Assembly: GCA_014647715.1 (NCBI GenBank)
Contig: BMPS01000011.1
Coordinates: forward strand, 1-64,000
DNA length: 64,000 bases
Source: Streptomyces cinereus
GTDB taxonomy: Bacteria; Pseudomonadota; Gammaproteobacteria; Pseudomonadales; Moraxellaceae
Reading direction: 5' to 3'
The notes beneath the pieces were generated by a model that was not told the DNA's origin, ran no database searches, and saw only the letters and a list, made by a program, of their open reading frames with translations. The number at the start of each line of letters is the position of its first letter. The first letter of the stretch is position 1. Shown piece by piece: positions 28,779 through 37,124 of the stretch. The position numbers and the translations under genes are program-made.

Positions 28779-29033
28779 ATGAAAGCCAAACCAACATCTA
28801 GCAATTTGACCGATATTGATTCCGATAGTTTTACTGTGCAATTGGATGATGAATCCTTGTCATCAAGCCATATTGAAGCGGGTGAAAGTGGTTTGACCGC
28901 GATTCATCGCCAAAATATTGATGAGCAGCGGATTGATGAATTACTGGTTGAGGATAGCTTTAGCGAGGAGCACTATCCGACCATTAGTGATATCGCTGAC
29001 CCTGATGCCGCAGATGAAAGTTATAAAGACTGA
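28779..29033 (+). CDS. Small acidic protein of unknown function
   Basis: 84 residues, strongly acidic (many Asp and Glu), no membrane segment and no cysteine. The ATG has TTAAGGAA upstream, and a good terminator follows the stop, so it is a real single-gene unit. I do not recognise it. It is divergent from the PH-domain gene. Confidence 0.7.
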   Translation: MKAKPTSSNLTDIDSDSFTVQLDDESLSSSHIEAGESGLTAIHRQNIDEQRIDELLVEDSFSEEHYPTISDIADPDAADESYKD

Positions 29034-29080
29034 TTTTCTGTACTGAAATTTTTTGTATTTAAACCTCAAAAATAAACATC

Positions 29081-29112
29081 AAAAAGGTTGGTAAGTTACC
29101 AACCTTTTTTAT
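29081..29112 (+). terminator. Terminator of the small acidic protein gene
   Basis: GGTTGGT, loop AAGTT, ACCAACC, flanked by A-run and TTTTTT. Confidence 0.85.
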
Positions 29113-29185
29113 TGGTCATCTGTTAATAAGGCTCGCTATTAATGCGCTTAATAATCCGTTTTAAGCCAAGCTTTAACAATAAGTA

Positions 29186-30205
29186 TTAATACCATCCTTG
29201 CAGATTTTGTTGCCACGCTTGCACATGTGGCAATGCCAATGATTCAAACAAGTCAATATGCGCAGCATCCACATTGAGTGCAGGGATATAATGATAGTCC
29301 CCACCGCCATTGGACTGGAATGTCTGTCGATTTTCGACTGCCAACTCTTCTAGCGTCTCTAAGCAATCTGCCGAAAATGCCGGACTCAGCACCTGTACTG
29401 ACTTGATGCCCTGCTTGCCCCACTCGGTTAAGGTGACATCCGTATAAGGTTTGACCCATTCTTGCTTACCAAAGCGTGATTGAAAACTACATTCCCACTC
29501 ATGACGCTCAAGCCCCAATACTTGCGCCAAATGCGCTGCCGTACAGCGACAGCGTCTGGCATATGGATCGCCTTTTTGCTCATACGGCTCTGGAATCCCG
29601 TGAAAACTCAATAGCAGTTTTTCAGGTTTGCCATGTTCAGCTTGGAAGCGTTTGACGCTCTCAGCCAAGGCTTGGATGTATTGCGGATGAGCAAAATAAT
29701 CTTTGACAAAGCTGATGCTGGGTAAATTACGCTGCTTAAGCCCCCATTTAGTGACGACGTCAAACACCGCGCCAGTGGTTGAACCGGAAAACTGCGGATA
29801 AGCCGGCAACATCACGATTTGCTCTACTTTTTTGGCAGTTAATGCCGATAGCACATCCGTTAACGCAGGTTTGCCATAGGTCATGGCAGCATGGACGCTC
29901 ACTTTGCAAGGCAGTTGATGTTGGTCAAAACGCTGCTGCAACAATTCCACTTGGGCAAGCGTGATTTTACGCAAGGGGGAGTCGCCATCCCACACGCTAG
30001 CATAAGCGTGGGCAACCCGTTTGGGGCGACTGCGTAGCACAAACAAGTTTAAGATGATTTGCCAGATAAACTGCGGAATCTCAATCACGCGCGGATCGGA
30101 CAAAAATTGTTTGAGATAGCGACGCACGGCTTCTTCAGTCGGCGCATCGGGTGTTCCCAAATTCACAAGGACAACGGCAATTTCAGGCGGATTGCTTGGT
30201 TTCAT
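29186..30205 (-). CDS. hemH: Ferrochelatase
   Basis: Inserts ferrous iron into protoporphyrin IX, the last step of haem synthesis. 339 residues, near the family length. AVVLVNLGTPDAPTEEAVRRYL, the catalytic-His block LLSFHGIPEPYEQKGDPY, and the late block VLSPAFSADCLETLEEL are present. The ATG at 30205 begins MKPSNPPEIAVVLVNLG. It is probably a single gene; no operon partner lies downstream. Confidence 0.96.
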   Translation of the reverse strand: MKPSNPPEIAVVLVNLGTPDAPTEEAVRRYLKQFLSDPRVIEIPQFIWQIILNLFVLRSRPKRVAHAYASVWDGDSPLRKITLAQVELLQQRFDQHQLPCKVSVHAAMTYGKPALTDVLSALTAKKVEQIVMLPAYPQFSGSTTGAVFDVVTKWGLKQRNLPSISFVKDYFAHPQYIQALAESVKRFQAEHGKPEKLLLSFHGIPEPYEQKGDPYARRCRCTAAHLAQVLGLERHEWECSFQSRFGKQEWVKPYTDVTLTEWGKQGIKSVQVLSPAFSADCLETLEELAVENRQTFQSNGGGDYHYIPALNVDAAHIDLFESLALPHVQAWQQNLQGWY

Positions 30206-30330
30206 AATTTGTCTTTAATCCAAAAAAATCATAAAAAAAGTAGGGTTAAGATTAGCATATTTACTAGGGCGCGCGTACTGGATAATCACCTGAAATTGCT
30301 CAATTATTGCATTTTTAAGCTATAGTTGAA

Positions 30331-30711
30331 TCAATGACAACCTATCCCACCCATCACCAGTAGGGCATCCACAAGGCGAGAATTTTGTTCAGAGGATACA
30401 GGATTTTTACTTTTAAAGATTGCGTTTCGTGCAGGACTGCTAGCCGATTCACCATCTGCTTGGTGTTTATGTTGTTTAGGCTGTTGGTGCTGTTGGTTTT
30501 GATAGTGGTTTTGGTGGCTGTTTAGATGACTGACGGAGTGATGGCTTTGATGATGGCTGACCATCGTGTCGCTTGTGGCTGTACTAGCATTGGCAGCCAG
30601 AACCGATGTTGGCTGATGGAACGCTAAATACGTCAATGCCAAAAATCCCGTGAGCGCCAATCCTGTGAGTGATAGCAGTGTATGGTGGGGTGATGATGCT
30701 AAATTTGGCAT
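30331..30711 (-). CDS. His/Gln-rich membrane-anchored or exported protein
   Basis: 126 residues. A hydrophobic segment (LLSLTGLALTGFLALTYLAF) at residues 12-31 could be a signal or anchor. Residues about 50-85 contain at least ten His among Gln, Ser and Asn, and the protein ends GGIGCH. Such composition often means metal binding (Ni, Zn, Cu, Co), but no known family is evident. GGA lies 8 bp before the ATG. It sits between hemH and metX, divergent from the latter. Confidence 0.6.
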   Translation of the reverse strand: MPNLASSPHHTLLSLTGLALTGFLALTYLAFHQPTSVLAANASTATSDTMVSHHQSHHSVSHLNSHQNHYQNQQHQQPKQHKHQADGESASSPARNAIFKSKNPVSSEQNSRLVDALLVMGGIGCH

Positions 30712-30787
30712 TTGAATTCCAAGTTGTGATAACCCATATAAACCCTTACAATAGCTATACTTTTAATGCGTTATCAATCAAAAATTA

Positions 30788-32053
30788 GTGAGAAAGCGGG
30801 TGAGCACACAGCAACACAAACCACATGCCAAGATTTTACCTGAAGCTGAATTGACTGTCCCCAAAAATTTTGACGACGATCATCCTATTAGTTTTGCCAA
30901 ATCTGGTGGCAAATCTGTGGGTATCGTCACACCGCAAAAAATTCATTTTGATACCCCACTGACGTTAGAATGCAATCGCACGCTGCCATTTTTTGATTTA
31001 ATGGTGGAAACTTATGGCGAGCTCAACGCCGATAAATCCAATGCGATATTGATTTGTCATGCGCTATCGGGCAGTCATCATGCGGCTGGCTATCATAGTA
31101 GCGATGATAAAAAAGCAGGCTGGTGGGATACTTTTATCGGTCCTGGCAAAGCGATTGATACCACGCGTTTTTTTGTGGTATGTCTTAACAACATTGGCAG
31201 CTGCTACGGCTCGACGGGTCCAACCAGTACCAACCCAGAAACAGGCAAGCCGTATGGTCCTGATTTTCCCTTAGTCACCATCAAAGACTGGGTAAAAACC
31301 CAAGTCATGCTCTCTGACTATCTGGGCATTGACATCTGGCATGCGATTGTTGGTGGCTCAATGGGCGGCATGCAAGCCATGCAGTGGTCAATTGACTATC
31401 CGAGTCGGCTGAAAAAATGCGTGATTATTGCCAGCACGCCCAAGCTATCTGCGCAAAATATCGCCTTTAACGAAGTGGCACGCCAATCGATTTTATCCGA
31501 TCCTGATTTTTGTGAAGGACGCTATATCGAGCAAGGCAAAATTCCCAAACGTGGCTTGATTTTGGCGCGTATGGTCGGTCATATCACTTATCTTACCGAT
31601 GAAGCGATGCGGGTAAAATTTGGACGCGATTTGAAAGCCGGCAAGCTGATGTTCAACTACGATGTAGAATTTCAAGTGGAAAGTTATTTACGCTATCAAG
31701 GTGAGCAGTTTAGTGAACGTTTTGATGCCAATACTTATTTGCTGATGACCAAAGCCTTGGATTATTTTGACCCAGCGCGTGGCGCGATTGAGGATGACAG
31801 TATCAATGATAGTTTGACTGATACCGATGCGCTACGATTGGCATTGGCAAACACCCAATGTAAGTTTTTAATTATATCCTTTACCACCGATTGGCGGTTT
31901 AGCCCAGAGCGCTCGCAAGAAATTGTGGATGCGCTAATTGCCAATGGTAAACCCGTAAGCTATATCAATATTGATGCCGCCTATGGACATGATTCGTTTT
32001 TGTTTGATATCCCGACCTATCGTCAATCGGTATTTAATTTTTTAACCGCCTAA
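30788..32053 (+). CDS. metX: Homoserine O-acyltransferase (MetX)
   Basis: Activates homoserine with an acyl group for methionine synthesis. 421 residues from GTG 30788; a second in-frame GTG at 30800 is a possible start, and neither has a good Shine-Dalgarno site. Alpha/beta hydrolase fold with the nucleophile elbow [12 protein letters not shown], the [17 protein letters not shown] loop, and the catalytic Asp and His near the C-terminus ([19 protein letters not shown]). Whether acetyl-CoA or succinyl-CoA is used cannot be decided by eye; several gammaproteobacterial MetX enzymes use succinyl-CoA. metW follows after 46 bp. Confidence 0.95.
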   Translation: MRKRVSTQQHKPHAKILPEAELTVPKNFDDDHPISFAKSGGKSVGIVTPQKIHFDTPLTLECNRTLPFFDLMVETYGELNADKSNAILICHALSGSHHAAGYHSSDDKKAGWWDTFIGPGKAIDTTRFFVVCLNNIGSCYGSTGPTSTNPETGKPYGPDFPLVTIKDWVKTQVMLSDYLGIDIWHAIVGGSMGGMQAMQWSIDYPSRLKKCVIIASTPKLSAQNIAFNEVARQSILSDPDFCEGRYIEQGKIPKRGLILARMVGHITYLTDEAMRVKFGRDLKAGKLMFNYDVEFQVESYLRYQGEQFSERFDANTYLLMTKALDYFDPARGAIEDDSINDSLTDTDALRLALANTQCKFLIISFTTDWRFSPERSQEIVDALIANGKPVSYINIDAAYGHDSFLFDIPTYRQSVFNFLTA

Positions 32054-32058
32054 TTTAT

Positions 32059-32093
32059 ATTTAACTTTTAGATTTAACTTTAGATTTAACGAG
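32059..32093 (+). repeat. Tandem ATTTAAC repeats in the metX-metW gap
   Basis: ATTTAACTTTTAG, ATTTAACTTTAG and ATTTAACGAG stand head to tail. The last one runs into the metW ribosome-binding region. Confidence 0.75.
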
Positions 32094-32099
32094 AATTGA

Positions 32100-32708
32100 A
32101 TGAAAATCGACCATCAACTTGCCGAACGCTGGATTAAACCCAATGCCAAAGTCTTGGATTTAGGCTGTGGTAACGGTGATTTACTCGCGCATTTACAAAA
32201 CAAATTGGGCGTGTTTGGCTATGGTATCGAAATCGACCAAACTAAAATCAATGACTGTGTTACCAAAGGCGTTAACGTCATTGAGCAAGACTTAAATGAT
32301 GGGTTGGCGCGGTTTGCCGACGCAAGCTTTGACACGGTGGTGATGGCGCGCGCCCTACAAGCGGTCAAAGAGCCCGACCAACTACTTCTCGATATGGTAC
32401 GGGTTGGCAAAGAAGTGATTGTCACTTTCCCTAATTTTGCGCATTGGCAAAACCGTATTCACTTGGGTATCAAAGGCATGATGCCAATGTCTGAAGCCCT
32501 GCCGTTTGCTTGGTACAACACGCCCAATATTCACTTGTGTACCTTTAAAGACTTTGAAAAACTGTGTGATGACAATGACATCCGCATCATCAATCGTTTT
32601 GCGGTACAAGAAAGTGAAAAGCCCTACCCTTGGGCACTTGCACAAATTATCCGCAAAAACCCCAACTTACTTGCCGATGTGGCAATCTATCGGGTTACCA
32701 AAAACTAA
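32100..32708 (+). CDS. metW: Methionine biosynthesis protein MetW
   Basis: 202-residue SAM-dependent methyltransferase-like protein always found next to metX in proteobacteria. Motif I is VLDLGCGNGDLLAHL. The family blocks FPNFAHWQNRIHLGIKGMMPMS and PYPWALAQ are present. Its exact activity is not settled; it supports MetX function. Confidence 0.96.
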   Translation: MKIDHQLAERWIKPNAKVLDLGCGNGDLLAHLQNKLGVFGYGIEIDQTKINDCVTKGVNVIEQDLNDGLARFADASFDTVVMARALQAVKEPDQLLLDMVRVGKEVIVTFPNFAHWQNRIHLGIKGMMPMSEALPFAWYNTPNIHLCTFKDFEKLCDDNDIRIINRFAVQESEKPYPWALAQIIRKNPNLLADVAIYRVTKN

Positions 32709-33067
32709 GCTATTTTATCGCTGATTCTATGCCTATGAAGATTTGGTGAGCCGATAAATTATCGTCTAATCTAACAATATGTCACAAAAGTAAAGCCCTA
32801 CGCGACACCAAGTGTCGCAAGTCTTTGTTTCCCCTGTGAAATATTGTAACAACTGTTTACATTTTCACTTAAATATTTGAAACGCAAAGCAAACAGTGTT
32901 AACCTAAAACAATCAAAAGATTGCGTTATCCTATTAAAACATAACGAATGGCTAAATCATTGTAAAATTTAAGATTTTCTGTTAATTCGTTTACTTATTT
33001 ATTAAGTTTATTTTATCTAAACCTAGGCAAGCTTGCGATGGCTGCAGCTTGATACTCGGAGTTGATT
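32709..33067. other. Intergenic region metW / Sel1-repeat gene
   Basis: 359 bases without a gene. A perfect 7-bp hairpin GCGACAC-CAA-GTGTCGC (32802-32818) may end metXW, though its T-run is poor. An imperfect dyad follows (about 32847-32860 / 32887-32900, ACTGTTTAC / GCAAACAGT), possibly an operator for the downstream gene. Confidence 0.5.
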
Positions 33068-33649
33068 ATGAAATTATTGAAAGTCACCGTATTAACTGCA
33101 TTTTTAAGCTTATCAGGCGTTGCAAGCGCTGAATTGGTTGCCAATATTCCACTCAATGGCTCACGCTATGACAGCATGGAACCGATGGCATTACTAAGCC
33201 AAGCTAAATCTGGCAACCAACAAGCCCAATTCTTCCTAGCCAAACGCTACCAAAAAGGTCTCGGCATTCAGCAAAACTTCCAACAAGCCATCCAGTGGTA
33301 CACCACCGCCGCCAAACAAGACATTGCACCTGCACAATTAAATCTTGCCATGATGTATATTCGTGGCGAAGGCGTGCAGCCCAATGCTGGGCAAGCACGT
33401 TATTGGTTAGAAAAAGCGGCAAAACTTGGTGATAACCGTGCCAGCTATACCCTAGCCATGCTAGATGAAAAAGAAAAGAAATTGGTCGATGCCTACAAAT
33501 GGTATGACCTAGCGGCTCGTGACGGTATGCTATCAGACCAAGTACGTACCCGCGCGCAAAGCAAAATCGGTCAATTGGCATTAAACTTGTCATCACAAGA
33601 TATTGCCACTGCACGTAGCCGTGCGGATTCTTGGTTCCAAAGCAAGTAA
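33068..33649 (+). CDS. Sel1-like repeat protein, periplasmic
   Basis: 193 residues from ATG 33068, with GGAG six bases upstream (the TTG at 33062 is rejected). A signal peptide ends near GVASA. Sel1/TPR-like repeats follow: AKSGNQQAQFFLAKRYQKGLGI, AAKQDIAPAQLNLAMMYIRGEGV and AAKLGDNRASYTLAMLDE. These alpha-solenoids bind proteins; the partner is unknown. A clean terminator follows, so it is a single-gene unit. Confidence 0.85.
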   Translation: MKLLKVTVLTAFLSLSGVASAELVANIPLNGSRYDSMEPMALLSQAKSGNQQAQFFLAKRYQKGLGIQQNFQQAIQWYTTAAKQDIAPAQLNLAMMYIRGEGVQPNAGQARYWLEKAAKLGDNRASYTLAMLDEKEKKLVDAYKWYDLAARDGMLSDQVRTRAQSKIGQLALNLSSQDIATARSRADSWFQSK

Positions 33650-33704
33650 ATTTAATACAACGAATGTTTGGTTAAGTGTTAACCTAACCATTAAAATCCC
33701 TGAG

Positions 33705-33729
33705 ACCCTAGTATTTACTAGGGTTTTTT
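33705..33729 (+). terminator. Terminator of the Sel1-repeat gene
   Basis: Perfect 9-bp stem ACCCTAGTA / TACTAGGGT with loop TT, followed by TTTTT. Confidence 0.85.
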
Positions 33730-33888
33730 GTTTTTATGGGTTAAATTAATCAAGATTGCTCGGCGCACATTGATTGTATGAAATCGCGCATTCATGGATT
33801 TTTTTGAACAGTTTTATGCGTCAGATACTAGCGCGTTAGCCAAGTAGTTGCCACCCCAGTTTTTGCTACCTTTTTTTGGATATGACCT

Positions 33889-35136
33889 ATGTCAAGCCCT
33901 ATCTTACCGTCAAAAAATCAGCTTTGGCTGTTAGTTGCCGCCGCTGCGGTTATTTTATTGATTACGTCTGGGATTCGGCTATCACTTGGGTTATTTATCA
34001 AACCGATTGATGCTAGCGCGCATATTGGCATTGTGCCAATCAGTTTTGCCTTAGCGGTGACACAGCTGATGTGGGGCGTGTCACAGCCTGTGACAGGGGC
34101 ACTGGCGGATAAGTTTGGCGCATGGCGGGTACTATTGTTCGGTACCTTGCTACTGGCGATTGGCTGTTTTAGTGTGCCGTATTTTGTCAGTGCCGGTGGT
34201 TTGGTGGTCACGCTTGGGATTTTGGTCGCATTTGGGACAGGTGCGGGTAGTTTTTCAGTGCTGATGGGACAAGTGGCGAATCAAACCCCACCCCATATGC
34301 GCGGCACTGCATCGGGTATTATCAATGCAGGTAGCTCGTTTGGGCAATTTTTATTTGCGCCGATTTTACAAGGGTTAATTGCCCTGCCAGTGGTAGGTTG
34401 GACAGGGGCAATGTATTTTATGGCAGGGACAAGTTTGCTGTGTTTGCCGCTAGCCTATTATCTCACGCACGGTAACAATGTAGGTAAACATGCGCCTGCC
34501 GCCTCGTCGATAGTTGCCAATAACCAAGCCCACGAAACGCTATCACAAGCTATCCAACGCGCGCTTAGCGAGCGTAACTATTGGCTGCTGCATATCGGTT
34601 TTTTTACCTGTGGTTTTCATATTGCGTTTTTGGTCACTCATTTGCCGATGGAAGTGACGTTGGCGGGTCTTGGTAGCAATGTTGCCTCTTGGTCGCTCGC
34701 GTTGATTGGCTTATCGAATGTGGTCGGCAGTTTGTTTGTCGGCTGGTGTGTGGGTCATTTTCGCAGCAAATATATTTTGTTTTGGATGTATTTGAGCCGT
34801 ACTATTTTAATTGCGATTTTCTTGATGGCACCCAAGACGGCAACGACTTTTTTTATATTTGCGGTTAGCTTGGGTCTAACTTGGCTTGCTACAGTACCTC
34901 CGACTGCGGCAACCGTCGGCAAGTTATACGGGGTCAAATATTTGGCGACCTTGTTTGGTTTGGTGTTATTTAGTCACCAAGTTGGTGGGTTTTTGGGTGC
35001 TTATTTGGGAGGAATTGTGGTCGATAAATTTGGTAATTATCAGTATATGTGGTATGCCGATATGGCACTGGCTGCCTTAGCTGCTTTGCTCAATCTGCCG
35101 ATTCAAGAGCCGAAAGTGATGAAAGCGAATGCTTAA
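33889..35136 (+). CDS. Major facilitator superfamily transporter
   Basis: 415-residue inner-membrane transporter with about 12 hydrophobic helices in two halves and a central polar loop near residues 200-220. The conserved loop GALADKFGAWRVL after helix 2 is the MFS motif A. It resembles monocarboxylate or oxalate/formate-type porters, but the substrate cannot be named. It ends 2 bp before the stop of the convergent DpnD-like gene. Confidence 0.85.
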   Translation: MSSPILPSKNQLWLLVAAAAVILLITSGIRLSLGLFIKPIDASAHIGIVPISFALAVTQLMWGVSQPVTGALADKFGAWRVLLFGTLLLAIGCFSVPYFVSAGGLVVTLGILVAFGTGAGSFSVLMGQVANQTPPHMRGTASGIINAGSSFGQFLFAPILQGLIALPVVGWTGAMYFMAGTSLLCLPLAYYLTHGNNVGKHAPAASSIVANNQAHETLSQAIQRALSERNYWLLHIGFFTCGFHIAFLVTHLPMEVTLAGLGSNVASWSLALIGLSNVVGSLFVGWCVGHFRSKYILFWMYLSRTILIAIFLMAPKTATTFFIFAVSLGLTWLATVPPTAATVGKLYGVKYLATLFGLVLFSHQVGGFLGAYLGGIVVDKFGNYQYMWYADMALAALAALLNLPIQEPKVMKANA

Positions 35137-35138
35137 TG

Positions 35139-35312
35139 CTATGAGTGACGCCATACGCTAAAATCGGTTGCGATATGGCTGTCAGCATCTAAGATGATTT
35201 CTTCATTTTGATAACGTTGTTTGACACTCAACAATGCCTCATCTTCGCTATGTGCGGTCACTTCTACCAATTGACTTAACGTCTCTTTGACTTCAATATA
35301 GAAAGTTTGCAT
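35139..35312 (-). CDS. DpnD/PcfM family small protein
   Basis: A 57-residue gene read on the minus strand, start ATG at 35312 with AGGAAG five bases upstream and stop TAG at 35139. The start reads MQTFYIEVKETLSQLVEV, then SEDEALLSVKQRYQNEEI and ILDADSH. This matches the DpnD/PcfM family pattern (F-x-V-E-x-x-E-x-L-S-x-x-V-E-V, then Y-x-x-x-E-I-V-L-D-A-D). DpnD is encoded beside the DpnI endonuclease in the pneumococcal Dpn cassette, and here a DpnI-like fragment starts 41 bp away on the other strand. In pneumococcus the two genes run in the same direction, so this arrangement is rearranged. Function of the family is unknown. Confidence 0.8.
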   Translation of the reverse strand: MQTFYIEVKETLSQLVEVTAHSEDEALLSVKQRYQNEEIILDADSHIATDFSVWRHS

Positions 35313-35353
35313 AGTACTTCCTAAAATTAAATTAAAAATTTTTTAAATAAATT

Positions 35354-35711
35354 ATGCATCTATTCTTGGATAAAAATCTTGCGGCAAATTATCAAAGTCC
35401 GTCACAAGTGGCAAGAGTATTAACCGAAAGTTGGCTACAACAGAATATTTATTGCCCCAGTTGCGGCAATGAAGCTATTGAATCATTTCAAAATAATCAA
35501 CCTGTTGCCGATTTCTTCTGCTCACAATGCCATGAAGAAAGCGAACGAAAAAAGCAACGTAGAAATTTCTTATTTGTTTCAATTTGATAGAAGCGAGCAT
35601 AGTGACTATGTTAAGATTTTTCATAATGGCATGGATGAAGCGTTTATCCAAAACAATATTTTAAATGTCATTCAAAGCCATCTGCCTAATGTTCATTACT
35701 ATTTTGACTAA
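35354..35711 (+). pseudogene. Broken DpnI-like restriction endonuclease gene
   Basis: The first frame (35354-35587, 77 codons) aligns gap-free with the N-terminus of DpnI, which cuts methylated GATC sites. Zinc cysteines fall at Cys34, Cys37, Cys56 and Cys59, and the PD-(D/E)xK residues at Asp53, Glu64 and Lys66, the same numbers as in DpnI. Similarity stops after NF at residue 72, and a stop codon follows at 77. A +1 frame is open to 35711 but shows nothing like the rest of the DpnI catalytic domain or its winged helix. DpnI has 254 residues, so about 70% is missing. The fragment ends 5 bp before ispE. Confidence 0.8.
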
Positions 35712-35716
35712 AATTT

Positions 35717-36622
35717 ATGCCGACCCTTACCCAACAATCCCCTGCCAAAATCAATCTATTTTTACATATTACCGGTAAACGCCCCGACGGCTATCACAAT
35801 CTACAAACCGTTTTTCGGCTGATAGATTTGTACGATACGCTCACTTTTAGTCATACGGATAAAGCCATTGGCGACAACTTGCCCGTCACCCTGACCAATG
35901 CCGAGAACGTCACCGACAACCCTGCCGACAATCTGATTATTAAAGCGGCCATTGCCTTATTAGCCTTTGCCAAAAATCATCAAATCTTGAATGACTCGCA
36001 AATCGCCCAATTACCGATTGTTGATATTCACCTCGATAAACACATTCCGATGGGGGCAGGCTTGGGCGGGGGTTCGTCTAATTGTGCGACAGCCCTGATG
36101 ACGCTAAATACCCTATGGCAGCTGGGATTGAGCAATGAGCAGCTACGCCTCATCGGCGCAAAACTGGGCGCGGATGTACCAATATTTATTTTTGGCAAAG
36201 ATGCCATTGCTGAAGGTATTGGCGAGATTTTAACGCCGATTGACTTGCCTGCGCAGCAATTTTTATTGTTAAAACCCGATGCCCATATCAGCACGGCTGA
36301 ACTTTTCGCCCACCCGCTACTAAAACGGGACTATGCAAGCCTTTCCCATGGCTATTTGCAAAGCCATTGCCATGCCTTTACCAATGAGTTAACCGATGGC
36401 TTTACCAATGTTTTTGAACCTGTAGTATGTGCATTATCTGCAGATGTCAACGCCGCGATGAATGTTTTAAGGACGCTTGCCGCCAACACCCACACCACCC
36501 CGCGCATGACGGGCTCAGGGAGCTGTGTGTTTTTGCCAGTACCTAGCGATTTTGATAACAACACCATCAAACACTGGCCACAATCCTCACCTTTTCACGC
36601 GTATTGTGTACATACGCTGTAA
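35717..36622 (+). CDS. ispE: 4-diphosphocytidyl-2-C-methyl-D-erythritol kinase
   Basis: GHMP kinase of the MEP isoprenoid pathway, 301 residues. It starts with SPAKINLFLHITGKRPDGYHNL, has the ATP loop PMGAGLGGGSSNCATAL, and the late block RMTGSGSCVF. In Acinetobacter and relatives this gene usually follows lolB; here the upstream neighbour is the DpnI remnant. Confidence 0.96.
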   Translation: MPTLTQQSPAKINLFLHITGKRPDGYHNLQTVFRLIDLYDTLTFSHTDKAIGDNLPVTLTNAENVTDNPADNLIIKAAIALLAFAKNHQILNDSQIAQLPIVDIHLDKHIPMGAGLGGGSSNCATALMTLNTLWQLGLSNEQLRLIGAKLGADVPIFIFGKDAIAEGIGEILTPIDLPAQQFLLLKPDAHISTAELFAHPLLKRDYASLSHGYLQSHCHAFTNELTDGFTNVFEPVVCALSADVNAAMNVLRTLAANTHTTPRMTGSGSCVFLPVPSDFDNNTIKHWPQSSPFHAYCVHTL

Positions 36623-36721
36623 TAAATTTTTGATAAATCAACAATTGCAAAAATTTTGGTGTTTATGCCCAAAAAAAGCTTGCAATTTTATGTTTTTTGG
36701 TTAAAATATCGCTTCCAATAT

Positions 36722-36797
36722 AGGGGTATCGCCAAGTTGGTAAGGCACCAGGTTTTGATCCTGGCATCCGTTGGTTCGAGTCCAGCTACCCCTGCCA
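36722..36797 (+). tRNA. tRNA-Gln (anticodon TTG), copy 1
   Basis: 76 bases including an encoded CCA. Acceptor AGGGGTA pairs with TACCCCT; the anticodon stem CCAGG/CCTGG frames the loop TTTTGAT with anticodon TTG (36755-36757); the T-arm has GGTTCGAGTCC. A possible promoter, TTGCAA (36680) and TAAAAT (36702), lies just upstream. Confidence 0.96.
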
Positions 36798-36879
36798 TAT
36801 TCAAAGATGTACAGATTTTCTTGTGCATCACGTAGTAAAAATTTTGTCATAAAATCTGCGCTGTTCAAGACATTTTACA

Positions 36880-36908
36880 TTGACAAAATAGCCTAAAATC
36901 GGTATAGT
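36880..36908 (+). promoter_or_regulatory. Sigma-70 promoter of the second tRNA-Gln
   Basis: TTGACA (36880-36885), a 17-bp spacer, and TATAGT (36903-36908), 12 bp before the mature tRNA 5' end and followed by a GC-rich discriminator. The second tRNA copy can thus be transcribed on its own. Confidence 0.8.
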
Positions 36909-36920
36909 TCGCACCGTCAC

Positions 36921-36996
36921 AGGGGTATCGCCAAGTTGGTAAGGCACCAGGTTTTGATCCTGGCATTCGTTGGTTCGAGTCCAGCTACCCCTGCCA
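36921..36996 (+). tRNA. tRNA-Gln (anticodon TTG), copy 2
   Basis: Same 76-base gene as copy 1 except one base in the variable region (CATTCG instead of CATCCG). CCA is encoded. It lies 124 bp after copy 1 and has its own promoter. Confidence 0.96.
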
Positions 36997-37124
36997 TTTT
37001 CTTTACTAACCCATTTTTAGTAGCTGACGTAATGACGTTTTTCTCATCCTAATTGTAAAAGTTAGTTGATGAGTTTTTTTTGTTTGATGAAACCGTCGTT
37101 GGTCTAGAAAAATAGGACTCGCAT

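Noticed and set aside
30712-30787. SAM or other methionine riboswitch before metX
   Set aside because: The gap is too short, and no conserved fold was recognised; the same holds for the metN leader.
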